DNA of 64,000 nucleotides from Marsupella aquatica (taxonomy: Eukaryota; Marchantiophyta): NCBI GenBank assembly GCA_973895155.1, contig OZ316891.1, positions 19,530,001-19,594,000 on the forward strand. The letters run 5' to 3'. Every line of letters begins with the position of its first letter. Positions within the stretch are counted from its first letter, which is position 1. The translations under genes and the position numbers were made by a program. The notes under the pieces were generated by a model, which made no database searches, was not told where the DNA came from, and saw only the letters and a list, made by a program, of their open reading frames with translations. Below, in pieces: positions 14,380 to 26,315 of the stretch.

Positions 14380-15600
14380 AGTTCCCTTCTTCTCCCTCCG
14401 CTCTCCAAGTGGAACAAATCGATCAATCAATCAATCCACCACTGAGGCAAAACCCTCTCTGCAGCAACTGAGACAAAATTCTTCGTCACTGCAGAGGCGA
14501 AAAACGTAGTGACCGTAATTGAAGACTCGAAAATCGGACAATCCAAAGGACTAAAACTTCATTGGAGCTCCCGAAGGCTATTGAGGTAGAAGGGTGATTT
14601 TCTGATCCCCACAAGCGATCGGCGAGTCAGTCGAAATGGTCGAAAAAATCCAGACTCATTCGAGTAACAAGGAATACAGAGTTACAGACTGAACTTCCTC
14701 GATTCCTCACTTTACAGTATTCAAGAGACGACGACAGAGAAATCTACAGTGCCTTTGCTCGCGTACTCTAATGTACCAAAGAACCGGCGAATGAGATGTT
14801 CGTCGTTACGTTCGGACCAGTGTATGTATGTTTTAAGATTGTTACTTTTCGCCAGAGTGGCGAATGTCCAGGGTGTGAAGGAGAAGATGCTCAAAATATT
14901 CCTTATGTTTCTTGCCGGTCAGATCTCCCTAGATTTAAGGATGACCTTTAGATTCAGGCTAATGGGACCAGTGATTAGGTGGAACACTCATTAGATCCCT
15001 CTAGATTTAAGGATGACCTTTAGATTCCGGCTAATGGGACCTGTGATTAGGTGGAACACTCGCTAATGAGACAAAAAAAACACTAGCCAATTTCAGCCAA
15101 ACATGGTGGAATTTAACAAATTTGCGCTAAAAAATATGCTGGTTTGAACCTTAGGATCCAATTTGGCAAATTTTTGCCACTTAAAAATAAGCTGGTTTGG
15201 ACCTTAGGATCCAACAATGTACCCACATACTTATATTCCAAAGTGCCAAAAAAACAAAAAGTGCCCAGCTTGGAGACATGATCCACATGCAAAAGACCCA
15301 ATCAAAGGGGACAACCAAAGGGCCAAGGAGAGTGAAGCCCAGCACAAGAACAGTCAGGGACAACAAAATCTAAACCTCTGGGCAAAATGAAGGTCCTGGT
15401 AAAGCTCCAGTCTGAAGAATTCCATGGGATTGTCAAGCACGAGAATCCGAATTCGCTTCACCCATACAAAGAATAGTGAATGTGTGTTGGCTGAAATGCA
15501 AGAGACATCCACTGTCAAAAAAAGGTCGTGATAATAGACACTGGGGGGTAAGGCCTTAGAACATAATGAACTGTGCAAGCTCATAAGTAACATTCAAAGG
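14380..15600. other. CSN1 upstream region and repeat-rich intergenic DNA
   Basis: This should contain the CSN1 promoter and 5' UTR (roughly 14.38-14.8 kb). It is followed by a dispersed-repeat copy with an internal tandem duplication (14,921-15,215). No gene was recognised. Confidence 0.5.
14921..15215 (-). repeat. dispersed repeat with internal ~72 bp tandem duplication
   Basis: Two copies of a ~72-base unit (AGATTTAAGGATGACCTTTA ... GATTAGGTGGAACACTC) start at about 14,921 and 14,993. The reverse complement (CCCATTAGCCGGAATC, TTGGCTGAAATTGGCTAG) matches sequences near 35,745-35,915 and 36,545-36,675 in the same order. This is therefore a dispersed family with at least three members here. 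A shorter duplication (GCTGGTTTG..CCTTAGGATCCAA) follows at 15,138 and 15,190. Confidence 0.65.
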
Positions 15601-15956
15601 TGTGACGACGCCAGCACGGCGGTTAATGATTGATTCGGCCTAGCCCGTGCTTAGCACGCGCATTAGGGGCACCGTAGGCCGTAGTTATTAGCATAACGAC
15701 ACTAAGTAGGTAGTACTTATGACTAGGGAATCATTAGTTAATAAGGGGCATTTACGTTCGGGATGGCGGCGGAGCGCCATTCGTACTCCCGGGTTACGAG
15801 CGTGTAAGGGGACCCTTAGGGTCCGTATAACAAATTCTCGGAGGCGGCCGCTGACACGCTCTGAACCGGACCCGCAAGTGGCCAGCACACTGTGAGCGTG
15901 AAAATCTCAGTCTATAGGGAGGGAGGAGGGGCCAGTCGAACAATGCGCTCTCAAAG

Positions 15957-15964
15957 TATAAAGG
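15957..15964 (+). promoter_or_regulatory. TATA box candidate of the element at 15.6-19.6 kb
   Basis: TATAAAGG lies about 100 bases upstream of the first ATG of the long ORF (16,062), in a good position for a plant TATA element driving the element's transcript. Confidence 0.45.
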
Positions 15965-16061
15965 AGGGCCATTCTCTCGTATTACACCCACACTCCATTC
16001 CGCGCGCCAGCTTTGATCTCAGCCACTTCCTCCATCCTTGGCCGCCCACCGTCACTCCTGG

Positions 16062-18565
16062 ATGTTTGTCACGATATTGTCCAGTTCGGCCCTTCAATTT
16101 TGGCTGCAATTCCTATCCGTGGGAGGTCACTTAGCCAAGTCCTTAGCCAAAGTCAACCCGTGCCGATACGAGACCGAACGAGCTTACGAGAGAGCCATTC
16201 GCTTAGCCGGCCGTAATCACTATAACGGCAATTTTGACCTCCCATTCCAGAGTGAGCTTTGCCGAGTCGACGAAATCAGCGAGTACTTCTTTGTCGACGA
16301 GAAGTACATCGGTTTTCGGAAAGCGCTCCTTCGGCTTTTGGACAGGGTTTACCATCTCTCGGGCACGATAGACTTGCAACCGCACCACTACGACCATATC
16401 CCCGCTCGGGTTCAAGCATCCATAGATTGTCAGTTCGGCCCTGCCCAAACAAGCGAGACTCCTATCTTAACAACACTCGACTTCCCTAGGGACTTCCTGA
16501 ATCTAATGGCACCTCCCCCAACTGCAACTGGCGCCAATCCGTCAGTACCTGCGCTAACACCGCCACGGCCTCAGCCAAGCCGATCTCCACCACCGGTCGC
16601 ACCACCTCTCTGGGTGCAATCTATGGTAAATGCGGTAAATATTAGCTCCAAAGACGAGGAGGCTCACCCTCCCCTGAATCGACGACCGCGAGGTACAAAT
16701 CAGCATGCGACAAGCAACCCGGCTCCACTCCAACAAGCCCGGGGGGCTAACACGGTGACTATAGCGGCCCCCGCACCGATACTCACGGTGGTAGCGCTAC
16801 CGCCACCCGACCAGGAGGATGGGGAGATGTCCCCCTCTTCTAGTCACCCCGGGAATCAGTCCCTGGGTAGGAAGAGAAAGGAACCCGTAGCTGTATCCGG
16901 GCTGCCTTTGGCCACGGTCGTAGTGGCCAAGCTGACCATGCATCGTATGGGGGAGAATGTTCACAAGAACATCCTCCACCCCAAGCATGCATGCTACCTG
17001 AAGACCCAAGGGTTTGAGCATCTCGCCTCTCTCCCTTGGAATGGAAGCAGGTACTACGGGCAGGATATGACGGAGTTCATTCAGAACTTCGATGAAGCCC
17101 GCCAACAAACCCGAGCGCACGGGAGAGTGATGTGTCTCAATGAGGCACATCTGAAGATGATTTTCGGCCTACCTGAAGGAATAAACCGGGTAGAGTCACG
17201 GGCTCCTTGGGGCAAGGGAGCTAAATACCAGTCCTCTAGCTTCCCGACCGAGGGAACAATGGACAACGGATTCTTGATGAGGACTGCCTCATCCCGAAGG
17301 TAGCAGAACGCCTGGAGTTCCAGCGGTATACCCTCCACGTGATGGAACCACGGGGCGAAATATCCGCTGCCCAGGTCATACAAGTAGAGAACTTTTGGCC
17401 TAGGAGGTGGGCATCCTTCTTTGTCAAGAAGTTCCACAAGGAGATGGAGCGGAGAAGGAAGACCTTATACCTTGGCGGAAAGGCGTACTTCGCAAGCCAC
17501 ATTGAGATCATCATCGAGTGGTACGCCCATTTTGACCGCCGAAGCCTCCCCCATAGCAACGAGACTAAATTGACCCCATCAAAGTGGGTATTTCTGGCTC
17601 GGGAGAGGCGACCGCAGCCCGAGGCCCAAAGCTTGGCAGTCGCAAGTCCTGCTACCCCCGCCCCGCAACCAGCCGCTATCGCCCCGCCAAGCGTACCCGT
17701 AGACGCAGTTATTGCGACCCTGGACACGATTAACCAGATCAACGCGATTGAAGTCGGGCCGGCTGAGGCCAGACCCAAACCCAACACTACGGTGGCCGAG
17801 GAGATCCCGCCACCCCCCACGGCCGTGCAGGAAAACCGCCCAGCCCCTTCGACCGACTTACCTCAAGGGCTGGATGTTTCCACTCCAACTCCCGCGCGGG
17901 CTGGGGTCTGTCCTTGCCCAAATCCGAAGGGGCATAGTCTGGACCCCCCAGAACTCTTTGCGTCGGGCACGTTTCTGAACGGGTTGTTGGGAGATTTCTC
18001 TCAACAAATTGCACAAGATACCGGGGAATACATGGCACGAAAGGTGGCCTACTTCTTCAACCAGGAGTTGGTTGCAGCTGTAAAGGCAAGACATGCGCAG
18101 GCTAAGACAGCGCAGAGAATAGAGCGGTATCGGGTTGAGTCTACCTACCTGAAGGACGAAGTGGTGGCCCTAGAGACTGAACTCCAACAACTACGACCTC
18201 AGGTAACGGCCACGGAGGATCAAGTTGCCGAGGCCAGGGCCAGGGCAGCCTTAGCAGAGCAGGCCGGGTTTGGAAAAGACTCAAAGATCGCACGGCTCCG
18301 GACCCAGATTGACGGTTTGAAGGGGCAAGCTGTCAACTGGCAAAACAATGTAGAGGAGCTCGACGCTCGGTCCCAGCGAGACGTAGCCAAGATAGACGCC
18401 TTGAATGCGGAAGTGGCACGGCTCCAAGGAGAAGCCACAAAGCAGGCCCAGTTGGTGGATAAGCTGACGAGCGACGCCCAGCAACTGGAGGAGGCGTGCC
18501 AGGAAGCCGCGGAGGAAACGGACGCGGCAAAGCAAGAGAACGAATCTCTGCTGGACCAGGTCTAG
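16062..18565 (+). pseudogene. unrecognised long protein: globular N-part, proline-rich linker, second globular part, C-terminal coiled coil (one frameshift)
   Basis: I do not recognise the family. The first frame (ATG at 16,062; open to 17,303) has a globular start (YFFVDEKYIGFRKALLRLLD), then a Pro/Ala-rich linker, a KRK patch (LGRKRKEP) and a second globular part (GFEHLASLPWNGSRYYGQDM, then RVMCLNEAHLKMIFGLPEG). Near 17,265 the sense passes to another frame (QRILDEDCLIPKVAERLEFQ) and runs to 18,565. That part includes NFWPRRWASFFVKKFHKEME, another Pro/Ala-rich linker and a ~170-residue alanine/glutamate-rich coiled coil. Joined, it would be about 830 residues. No zinc knuckle, protease, reverse transcriptase or integrase is visible. 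The layout is compatible with a structural Gag-like protein, which is inference only. It lies within the AAAGG-flanked insertion. GC content is far above the neighbourhood. Confidence 0.55.
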
Positions 18566-19162
18566 CTACTCAAGCAGGACGCCGACAAACTCAAAAGGTA
18601 GCGGGATAGCTGCTCTCACTCGGGTGGCTCTGGCAAGCGTGCCAGGCATTAGCGGCGGAGTAAGATTAAAATAGAGTTAGGTGTAGCTAAATCAGGCTAT
18701 AGGGACAAGTGCCTGCCCTAGTTAAAGCGGCGCTGCCATATTGTCTGGCCTGTGTAGATTAGAATCTTCTAATAAGACAAGCCATTTTCCGGCCTAACAG
18801 CCAGCTTAGTTAGGATCTTAGTTAGTGAATATTTGGGCACGAGGCCACTCTGGTCCTCAGCCCTTAGTATTTAGTGCACCCCTCGGTAGAGGTAGAGGCA
18901 GAGGGGGGGTTTTAGTCTTAGAGTTGGACATCCGCGGTATGTGCGGGGAGTCCCGACCTCTGTGAGTGAAAGAGTACCAAGGGGAGGGGGTACGACTAAG
19001 CTCACTGGGCGAGTGCGGAGCTGGGCTCCGTTGTAGTGTACGCCCCTTGGCCTTGGACCTGTTCATTCAAGAGCTGTCGGGTCAACCAAGTATAAGTGTA
19101 TGTCAACTTGTGAAGTAAAATCCTTTCCTATTATTTCCTTCGTGTAAACCGAGATTGTATGC

Positions 19163-19178
19163 TTGTGTGTGTGTGTGT
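19163..19178. repeat. short GT microsatellite
   Basis: About eight GT dinucleotides in tandem near the 3' side of the AAAGG-flanked element. Confidence 0.85.
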
Positions 19179-19566
19179 GTTCATGTATGAATCTCGTGTA
19201 TGGGTGCCAATGCTTGGCCGAGCGCACTACCCGAGCCGTGCACGGGGTGCAGGTCACGGAGGAGTGGTTGCGAGTCCGGGTTGAATGCCTGTATCATCGG
19301 ATCCAGATCGAAGGCAGATAGCATGAAGGCTTAAAAGCCCGTAAGCCGAGGTCGATCCCGCTATCGACTAAGGTATGTTCTGGCGGCGGAACACAAATCA
19401 TACCTAGGAAGTGTATGTAAGTAACAGTAGTCGCACTTAGCGCTAGATTACGAGAGTTAGGTGCAGTCTGTGCGTCCCTCCTTGCCCAAACCCTCATACT
19501 AACAAAGGATGTGTCTGTTTAAGCCGAAGCTTGGGTTAAGGCCTAGGTTGACGATGTGACAAAAGG

Positions 19567-22500
19567 TTGGGTGTAGCGCCCCACAATGAAACAACAAGCA
19601 TTGCCGTCTTTACAAAAAAAAGTACCAACTTATTAAAAATGGCCAAACAAATACAATGAAATAAAAGCAAAAAAATGTGTAAAAAGGACTAATTCTCTAA
19701 AAAGGGCCAAACAAAGTATGAAATGGAATCAAAGCAGAATAGGTTGAGAGAGTAAACTGGAACTTCAGGGACAAATGCAAAAACCTAAGTACAATGGAAT
19801 CAAAGCAAAAGAGTTCAAGAGAGGACAAACACCAAAGGAAGAGGGCAAGTGCAAACCCTAGACGAGGTAAAACTAAGGGATAAAGATCTGCTTTAACTTT
19901 GCAACAGTGTAATGAGCCAGTGGTCCATATCTAGGGACATATCTAAGTCACAATTAAGTCCCTTCCCTAGTGTTTCGTGCACGACTCTCATAAGGGCCTC
20001 GAGTCAAATTCCACTTCCTGACCATCCTATGAGTTTACTTTGGAGCTCTACCAGGATTTCAATTTAGTCGCGGAACTCGACTACCTTAACACTTAGCTCT
20101 GGCGTCGCTAAGCTCCCTTATGGTCCAAGCCCGGAACGATCATCTGAGGGGACTTAGCATGGGGAGACTTGTGGGCAATGGGGAGTGGCATTGGCAAAGG
20201 CAAGGCGCTAAGCTGACAACACACTAAGGACTTTGATTAGCTGAGGGTTGATCGGGTCTTGGGAAAGGGCCGGACTCAAGGTTGACCGTCTAAACCCCCG
20301 AACGGACTTTGAGTTCTCAGGGCTTGAGTGAGAGCTCCTCTTGGGCCTAAGACTAATGAAGTTTACTTCATGCACAATGGACGCTTGGGGCACAGTTATG
20401 GTCCGACCCAAGTTTGGTCGCTTGGGGGACCTAGGCAACGAAGGGTTCTGAGGGCCTAGGCATGGCATTAGGTTGGCCCAATCACAACGGGCTAAGGCAC
20501 TCTACTTACGGACGCATAATTAGAAAGTTATGGGCATTGCCAGATGGAGGCGCGCTAGACGTGCGGGTTGGGATCTAGGTGGGGGGTCAAAATCTAGGGA
20601 CCAAAGTATTTGGGGGTGGCAGGTCTCTAGAAGCATATATGAGGGGAGTGGTGTCTCCTTGGGGGCTAAGGGAGCCAAAGTCGTGAGCCATGATGGTCGC
20701 GACACTAAGGGAAAATGTCAAACAAAAATGACAATAACTTCCCAACGAGAAGTCCGTTGGAGGATTTATTGGGTGCGTTGGAAATCTCTCAAGGAGGACT
20801 ATATCCTCCTGAGTTAAACTGGGTCTAGGGGTCCATGGGTTCTCGGGGTTTGCGGGGGCTATCTTGCCCGTTTGCCAAATCCTGTTGAAATAGCAGCCAA
20901 GCCGCGTTCAGACTCCCAAGGGAGCTTGCGTTGGGGAGGCAGGCCAAGTAAGCATGGAGGTTGAGTCCCAAGTGCACTTGGTCCTTAGGCTATCAATGGA
21001 GTGAGAACCGGGAGTTGGTTGCTAAAGTCGAGGCCATTCTGGTCCCAACGTGTTGGGACAAGTTTAGGACAAGTTGCGATATTTGGGCCATGAGCATGTC
21101 CTAGAGGCAGGGTGGTCAGTTGGTGATGGATAGATGCAAGGGGGAACTCGGGCTTCACCCAAAGAGGGGCTATTCTGGACGAACAGAGGGTGTCGGCTTT
21201 GATTCCGGCTCATGGCAATGGGAGGACCTATTGCTGACCTACTTACCAAATGTCTATTGAGTTTGAGTTGGGATGCTAGACTTGGGGAGATCTAGATCTT
21301 GTTGGGTTTCTTACCAAGGTACTTGGTTGCTTGTGCAGATAGTGAGGATCGTTGAGCGACAATCGTGTTAGGGAGCAAGTGCGGCTTCGTATGGGAGTGA
21401 CCGCAAGCGGTGTAAGGGGCATCGAGTTGCTTGCTCCAGGAGTTCCGTGGAGACGTTCGGGTACCAGGGGCACTTAGGCATGGGTAATGGGATTGGTAAG
21501 GGCGCTGGGTGGCAAGGTCCATCACTAGTTTGGTGCTTGATCAGTAGGGCTTTAGTTCTTTTGCGGTACATGAGGATGACTCGCATACTTTTTGGCTCTT
21601 TGTCATCTTGGGTACGTCCTCCCTCGGTTTCTCCCCTTTATTAGGTCTTTGTGATCCTGTCTCCCTGGTTGGTGCTTTTTGTTCTTTGGCTGTCTGATAT
21701 ATATTCTCATATGCTTTCTGCAAGATTTGGGAAAACTATGCCCAGAATCCGATTCACATGCCAGCTCATATGTACCTCAAGGCTTGGTGATATACTTAGA
21801 TGGACTTCACAACTGGATGGACCACATTCAAACATTGAGAATTTCTCAAATAGCATGTTTTACCACATAATTGTTTGATGGGGTGCAAAGGTTGAAATTG
21901 ACTTGAGGAGGTGAAACCAATCATTTCCAAGTTCATTTTATTGTTCAAACAAGTGATGTATGCACTGCTTGTTTCCCCTTCTTCGTGAGGCTTTCACTGT
22001 TTTAATATTCATAAAAATTCCAGGGAACCAATTATTTTAACATTTCCTAAAAGTTACAAAGAAAACACCCCATCAAGTGAAAATTTGAAACTTGCAACCC
22101 CAGTAAGGTACCGTTTTCAGTTTACACCCCCATCAAAGAAAATTACTCCATAATTTAGAATAAAAGAAAAATAACATGCAAACCAAATCTAACCATATAA
22201 CCATATGAGTGTGGATGATCATCATTCAAGGTGCAACCACCTCTCAATAGTTACCCTCTTTGTTAGAAATGAATTTTTACTCTGAATGTAAGATTGTGAT
22301 TGTAAAGTAGATGATATCCATCCACATTGCATGGTTCAGGGGCAAGGCTTCAACTTCAGAGTTTGAGGTTTTCTGGCATGTCCAAATTTACTTTCCTCCC
22401 TCTACATTTGTCAGATAGAAAATTCTGGTAGACCACAACGTTTGACAAGATGCTTGGATCGACGATCAAAACTTGCATATAACCACAACTTTTAAATTTT

Positions 22501-24435
22501 AGATTCCTCTGCTACATTTTGGGATAGAAAACTCCCATCTACCACATGTTTGACAAGATGCCTGGCCAGACTATCAAATTCAAATTTAACGTTATAACTA
22601 CGTGCATTGTAGATTGCGGGGGCAATTGACACCTACAGTGCAGGCATCTAAAGACAAGCGCGACCCCCTTTATCCATTGTAAAGGGATATTCATACAAGC
22701 AAAACTAACTGTCCTGTAGATTTGAAATTCACACATTTCTGGCCCAGCAATAAGGTTACCAAGACACAACAAAAATTCAATGACGCAGTTCAGTGCTTTG
22801 ACTACGACGAGAATATATTCTCCACAGGCATCTTGCGCCACAGTTTGTCAATAGCCATATTTCCACTCACTGCCATGAACACCAGGAATTGTGTAAACAC
22901 TAAACCTCACAACTCTCGACTTCCTATTCCTTTTTCTGTGTCTATACCATCAGTGGTCATGCCCGTGCACTACACAGGCTGGGTAATCGGAAACAACATT
23001 CTTGCTCCAATTGCGGTTAATGGTCCAATAATGTGTAGATGTGAGCAGTTTTACAGTCCCGCTCAACTCTTTGTCCATTCTCCAGGCTAAGCTGCTTGCA
23101 CGTACCTCAGAGAGCGATTACACATGCAGCTTACGATAGCTTCTCACAGACAGCTACCACGAACTTACAAGCAAATTATGAATACATTGATGCACACAAT
23201 GCTCAAATTTTGAAGTTATGATAACTATTGACAATCTGATCCCAAAGAGTATCGCAATGATTCTAGATGATGCTCACTATGCAGGCCAAACGTTCTTTCC
23301 ATGTTCACTGTGCGTTTGACTCGGGGAGAGCGTTCTCAAGCCCAATTAAAGTCCGCTAAGAGATTCTAGACAATACACCCATCTGTATAAAATGATTTAT
23401 TTCTGAATGGTTTGCATAGATCATGGATGCAAGCTTTGCCCGCCGAGCAAGCAGAATTCCTCCCGAAATAAACTTGTTCTTTATCCTGGAGTAACTCTGG
23501 AAATCATGGAGAGACAATGTGAAAAGACACTGCAGCTTCTTGTTTCTGGTGGATAGTCTGAGAAGAGACCCTTTTACAAGGCAGAGATCGACTGCTTTTG
23601 CAACCTAAAAGTACAAAAGGAAAACTGGACGGATCCTCCCCCAGTTTTGTTTGCTTTGTACGAGGTTGCATAAGCACTCAAAAAAGAGAATTGATGGGGG
23701 CTTCAATGATGAAAGCTCCCATAATTACCAACCACAGTGATTGGTTACCAAATAGAATAGAACAATTGAAAGAACTCTCCATCCACAGAAGAGAATGAGT
23801 CAACTTGTTGACGGAATTATGTCACAGTATGAATGGTACAAATTAGACAGTTGCCCTCTTTCGGAAGCGAAGCACGTACATGGGGAAAAGGCAACTTGTA
23901 TGTGTGAGGAGTTGAGCAAAAATGCTTATTTGCGAAGTAACATACACATAAACATACGTACATGGGGAAAAGGTAACTTGTGTGTGTGAGGAGTTGAGTA
24001 GAAATGCTTATTTGCGAGGTAACATACACATAAACATAATCCCTCGTGCAGGACGTGAAACATCTCTTATCTAAGAGGATGGACCCCAGTGGCAATACGC
24101 AGCATCTGTCACAACAACCCCAACACTTGAGATACCATGCCTAACAATATTTCTATATAGGAGAACATCTCTTTATCTGAGAAGTTCGGATCGACTCTAC
24201 ATCTAAAACCATCAAAATTCCGACACGAGCAAAATTAGTCTAGTCTTACCCAACAATTGACTCCTCGAAGTAACTGGCGAGATTCTCCCTGATGAAGCTC
24301 GGAGTCTGAATGAACGACAGAGTAGACGCAATACATTTTGCCCAGAACTGTAGAAAAGCCTTTGTTGAGCCTACTCAAAATCTCGGATGGCTTGAAGGAC
24401 CAAAACCCTAAACTGGACCCCTCCTCTCGTCTCAA
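19567..24435. other. intergenic region without a recognisable gene
   Basis: From 19.6 to 21.6 kb the DNA is moderately GC-rich and looks like decayed transposon sequence. It opens with TGTAGCGCCCC, a start often seen in plant LTRs, but no matching second LTR was found. From 21.6 to 23.8 kb it is AT-rich with no open frame carrying a known motif. An 82-base tandem duplication lies at 23,875-24,037. Confidence 0.45.
23875..24037. repeat. two-copy tandem duplication, unit ~82 bp
   Basis: CGTACATGGGGAAAAGG starts at 23,875 and at 23,957. The copies differ at only a few positions. They share GTGTGAGGAGTTGAG and TAACATACACATAAACATA. Confidence 0.9.
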
Positions 24436-24624
24436 TCAGGCCTTAGATCTGATCCCTCTCTGCACACACTCCTTCAGCAACGTGAACTCTTTCAGACAAA
24501 CGTCTTTGTCGATGGCTGGCACCTTCGTCGCCACACACTGTCCGTAAGCCCTCATAACTGGAGAGCATTTGAGCAGGACGTTTTTCAAAGAGGAACCGGC
24601 AAGATTTCTCTTGGAGTCTGCCAT
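24436..24624 (-). CDS. twin-CX9C (CHCH) mitochondrial protein, NDUFAF8-like
   Basis: A 62-residue protein with an ATG at 24,624. It has two CX9C motifs: CSPVMRAYGQC and CLKEFTLLKEC, separated by ATKVPAIDKDV. Twin-CX9C proteins are imported into the mitochondrial intermembrane space and oxidised by the Mia40/Erv1 relay. The spacing, the AYG.C core and the CLKEF second helix resemble NDUFAF8 (human C17orf89), which helps assemble respiratory complex I with NDUFAF5. The N-terminus (MADSKRNLAGSSLKNVLLK) is basic and amphipathic. It is a single uninterrupted exon in intergenic DNA, with a downstream stop at 24,436. Assignment to the CHCH family is secure; the exact NDUFAF8 orthology rests on motif resemblance. 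Confidence 0.85.
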   Translation of the reverse strand: MADSKRNLAGSSLKNVLLKCSPVMRAYGQCVATKVPAIDKDVCLKEFTLLKECVQRGIRSKA

Positions 24625-25283
24625 GCCTGAACCTCCCGCGCTTCCTCCGTCAGAGCACTATCGTTGCTCATGAATTTGATTCCCAACTCAGTACCTTCCT
24701 TCATAAGAGCTCAACACAAACGAGACATCAATTCAGCTGGAGCTTCAGTCGAGAATCACACTCCTCGAGGATGCATAAATCGTTGCAACCCAGCTCTCTC
24801 TATGTTGTAATGCAAGCTCGTAAATGTAGGAGGGTACAGCAAGACTTTGCATTGCGTGGTTACGTGCAGGCTTGCCATGGGTGCCATGTAATCCCCTATT
24901 ATTAGATCAATTTCCTTTGTATTAGAACCAAAAAAATGCAGTTTGCATGAGTGCAATTCTACCATTGATTTATTTTGTGAATGCACCAAAGAATGTAGTT
25001 TGCATAAGTGCAATTCTACCATTGATTTACTTCGTAATTGCACCAAAAAAATGTTTTTTGCAATGATGCAGGTATAACGTCAATTTCCTTTGTAAGCGCA
25101 TTAAGAAATACATAAGTACATTTCTGTCTATAAATGTACATAGGCATGTATCAATTACTGCACAGCATAAGTAAGAAGCATAATGCAATTATCCAGTTGA
25201 CTGGTGCAATATGAGAGCTCAGGGTATGAGGAGTAAGAGGTGTGGGACCCGACAACACAAATGACTAAGTGTATAAGCAATTT
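24625..25283. other. intergenic region with short repeats
   Basis: This holds the presumed promoter of the CHCH gene and a 2-3 copy repeat (24,934-25,060). It is also rich in GTGCAA/AAGTGCA words, as are 38.2-38.6 kb and 59.5-60.5 kb. No gene was recognised. Confidence 0.5.
24934..25060. repeat. tandem repeat, unit ~70 bp, two full copies plus a partial
   Basis: GTGCAATTCTACCATTGATT occurs at about 24,951 and 25,008. The flanking AATGYAGTTTGCAT and TGCACCAAA blocks recur in the same order, and a third partial TGCACCAAAAAAATG follows. Confidence 0.75.
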
Positions 25284-25575
25284 TGTTGGGATAATCCCTA
25301 TTCTGAGACACCATGCACATGAGAACACCATACAAAGTAGTCGACACAGCGAGTACGTGGTTCACCTCATGACCGAGGCTACGTCCACGGGAAAGCAAGA
25401 GACCTTTACTTCTCTCTTGCTCAACTCTAACAATGAACTGAAGATCCACCAGGGATTGGCACCAGCCCTAGCTATATACACAATAACACTACCGCTAACC
25501 TTAGCTAAGTCTTAACCTGAGTTAGACTAATTGTGGTTAGCTAAAGAGTCACAAGACTAAGAGCAATACCTAACA
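25284..25575 (-). repeat. 3' LTR of Copia 1
   Basis: A terminal direct repeat of the element, matching 29,092-29,384 over its length with about 5% difference by eye. Confidence 0.95.
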
Positions 25576-25587
25576 AACTCCCCCTTG
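25576..25587 (-). promoter_or_regulatory. polypurine tract of Copia 1
   Basis: On the minus strand AAGGGGGAGTT immediately precedes the 3' LTR, the expected position for the plus-strand DNA primer. Confidence 0.8.
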
Positions 25588-25942
25588 ACTCTTGTCTTGG
25601 GGATAGGACTAATTGCTACCATATGGAATCCTTAGCGGGAATTTCTAGACAATCACCTAAACAGGTCTCCCTCAAAAAACCACAAGGGTTAACTAAGGGT
25701 TAACTAGAACTAAGCCGTAGCCAAACTGGATTGAGTAATCCACATACAAATAATCACAAACTTGCTAAGTAACTCTACTTGTGCTACAACTCCAAAACCT
25801 GCAAAGTAGCACGGTGTCTTGAGAAACTCTCCAAAGGAATCACTTTGGTAAAAGCATCAGTGGGATTGAGCTTTCCATCAATCTTGACTAGCTCAAAAGT
25901 TTTATCTGACACTACTTGTCTGATAAAATGGTACCTGATATC

Positions 25943-26252
25943 TCAAGGGCCTCAATATAAGGAGTGTCCCATACATATCACGCACGAAGTTTTGGGGGAA
26001 TAAACACCCTAAAACTTAAGTCAATAAAGTTTTTTCTTGGAATTTTTTCACTCTTAACTTAATGGACTATTCCAAGAATATTCTCAATTTTGATTTTAAA
26101 AAACCCTATGATTCTCATAATTCTCAAAATTGGATTACAATAACCCTAATGTTCTTCAACAAAAATTAAAAAGTATTTTGCTAAACCCAATAAAAAAACC
26201 TTATCCTTATTCGCACGTAATGGGTCGAAAAAGAAAAAGTGAGGACCCCGGG
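25943..26252. mobile_element. MITE (family A) inserted in Copia 1, ~9-bp TSD
   Basis: The sequence interrupts the Copia 1 3' coding end at GGTACCTGATATC. The uninterrupted counterpart in Copia 2 is at 52,131-52,143. Flanks are CCTGATATC (25,934) and CCTAATATC (26,253), 8 of 9 identical. Short inverted ends: AGGGCCTCA at the left and, read from the right, GGGGTCCTCA. Its reverse complement matches the MITE split by Copia 2 (51,422-58,739), sharing for example TTTATTGGGTT, GAAGAACATTA and TCCAATTTTGAGAATTAT. A nine-base duplication suggests Mutator-type transposition. Confidence 0.75.
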
Positions 26253-26315
26253 CCTAATATCAATGTGCTTCACCCTGCTATCCATAACTTGGTTAGCAGC
26301 CAAGTGAAGACCATT

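Larger units (their letters stand above)
15601..19561 (+). mobile_element. candidate gag-only retroelement-like insertion with TSD AAAGG
   Basis: A GC-rich block in AT-rich DNA begins TGTGACGACG and ends GATGTGACA. It is flanked by AAAGG at 15,596-15,600 and 19,562-19,566. TG...CA ends plus a 5-base target duplication are typical of LTR-class integration. I could not find a direct terminal repeat, a tRNA primer site or any pol domain. A purine tract (GAGGCAGAGGGGGGG, near 18,893) and pyrimidine/T-rich 3' sequence resemble retroelement 3' regions. The only gene is the broken long ORF at 16,062-18,565. It may be a non-autonomous gag-like element or a decayed larger one. The TSD was chosen by eye after seeing the composition change. 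Confidence 0.5.

Noticed and set aside
19571-21600. Solo LTR beginning TGTAGCGCCCC
   Set aside because: The start is LTR-like, but no end, target duplication or second copy could be found.
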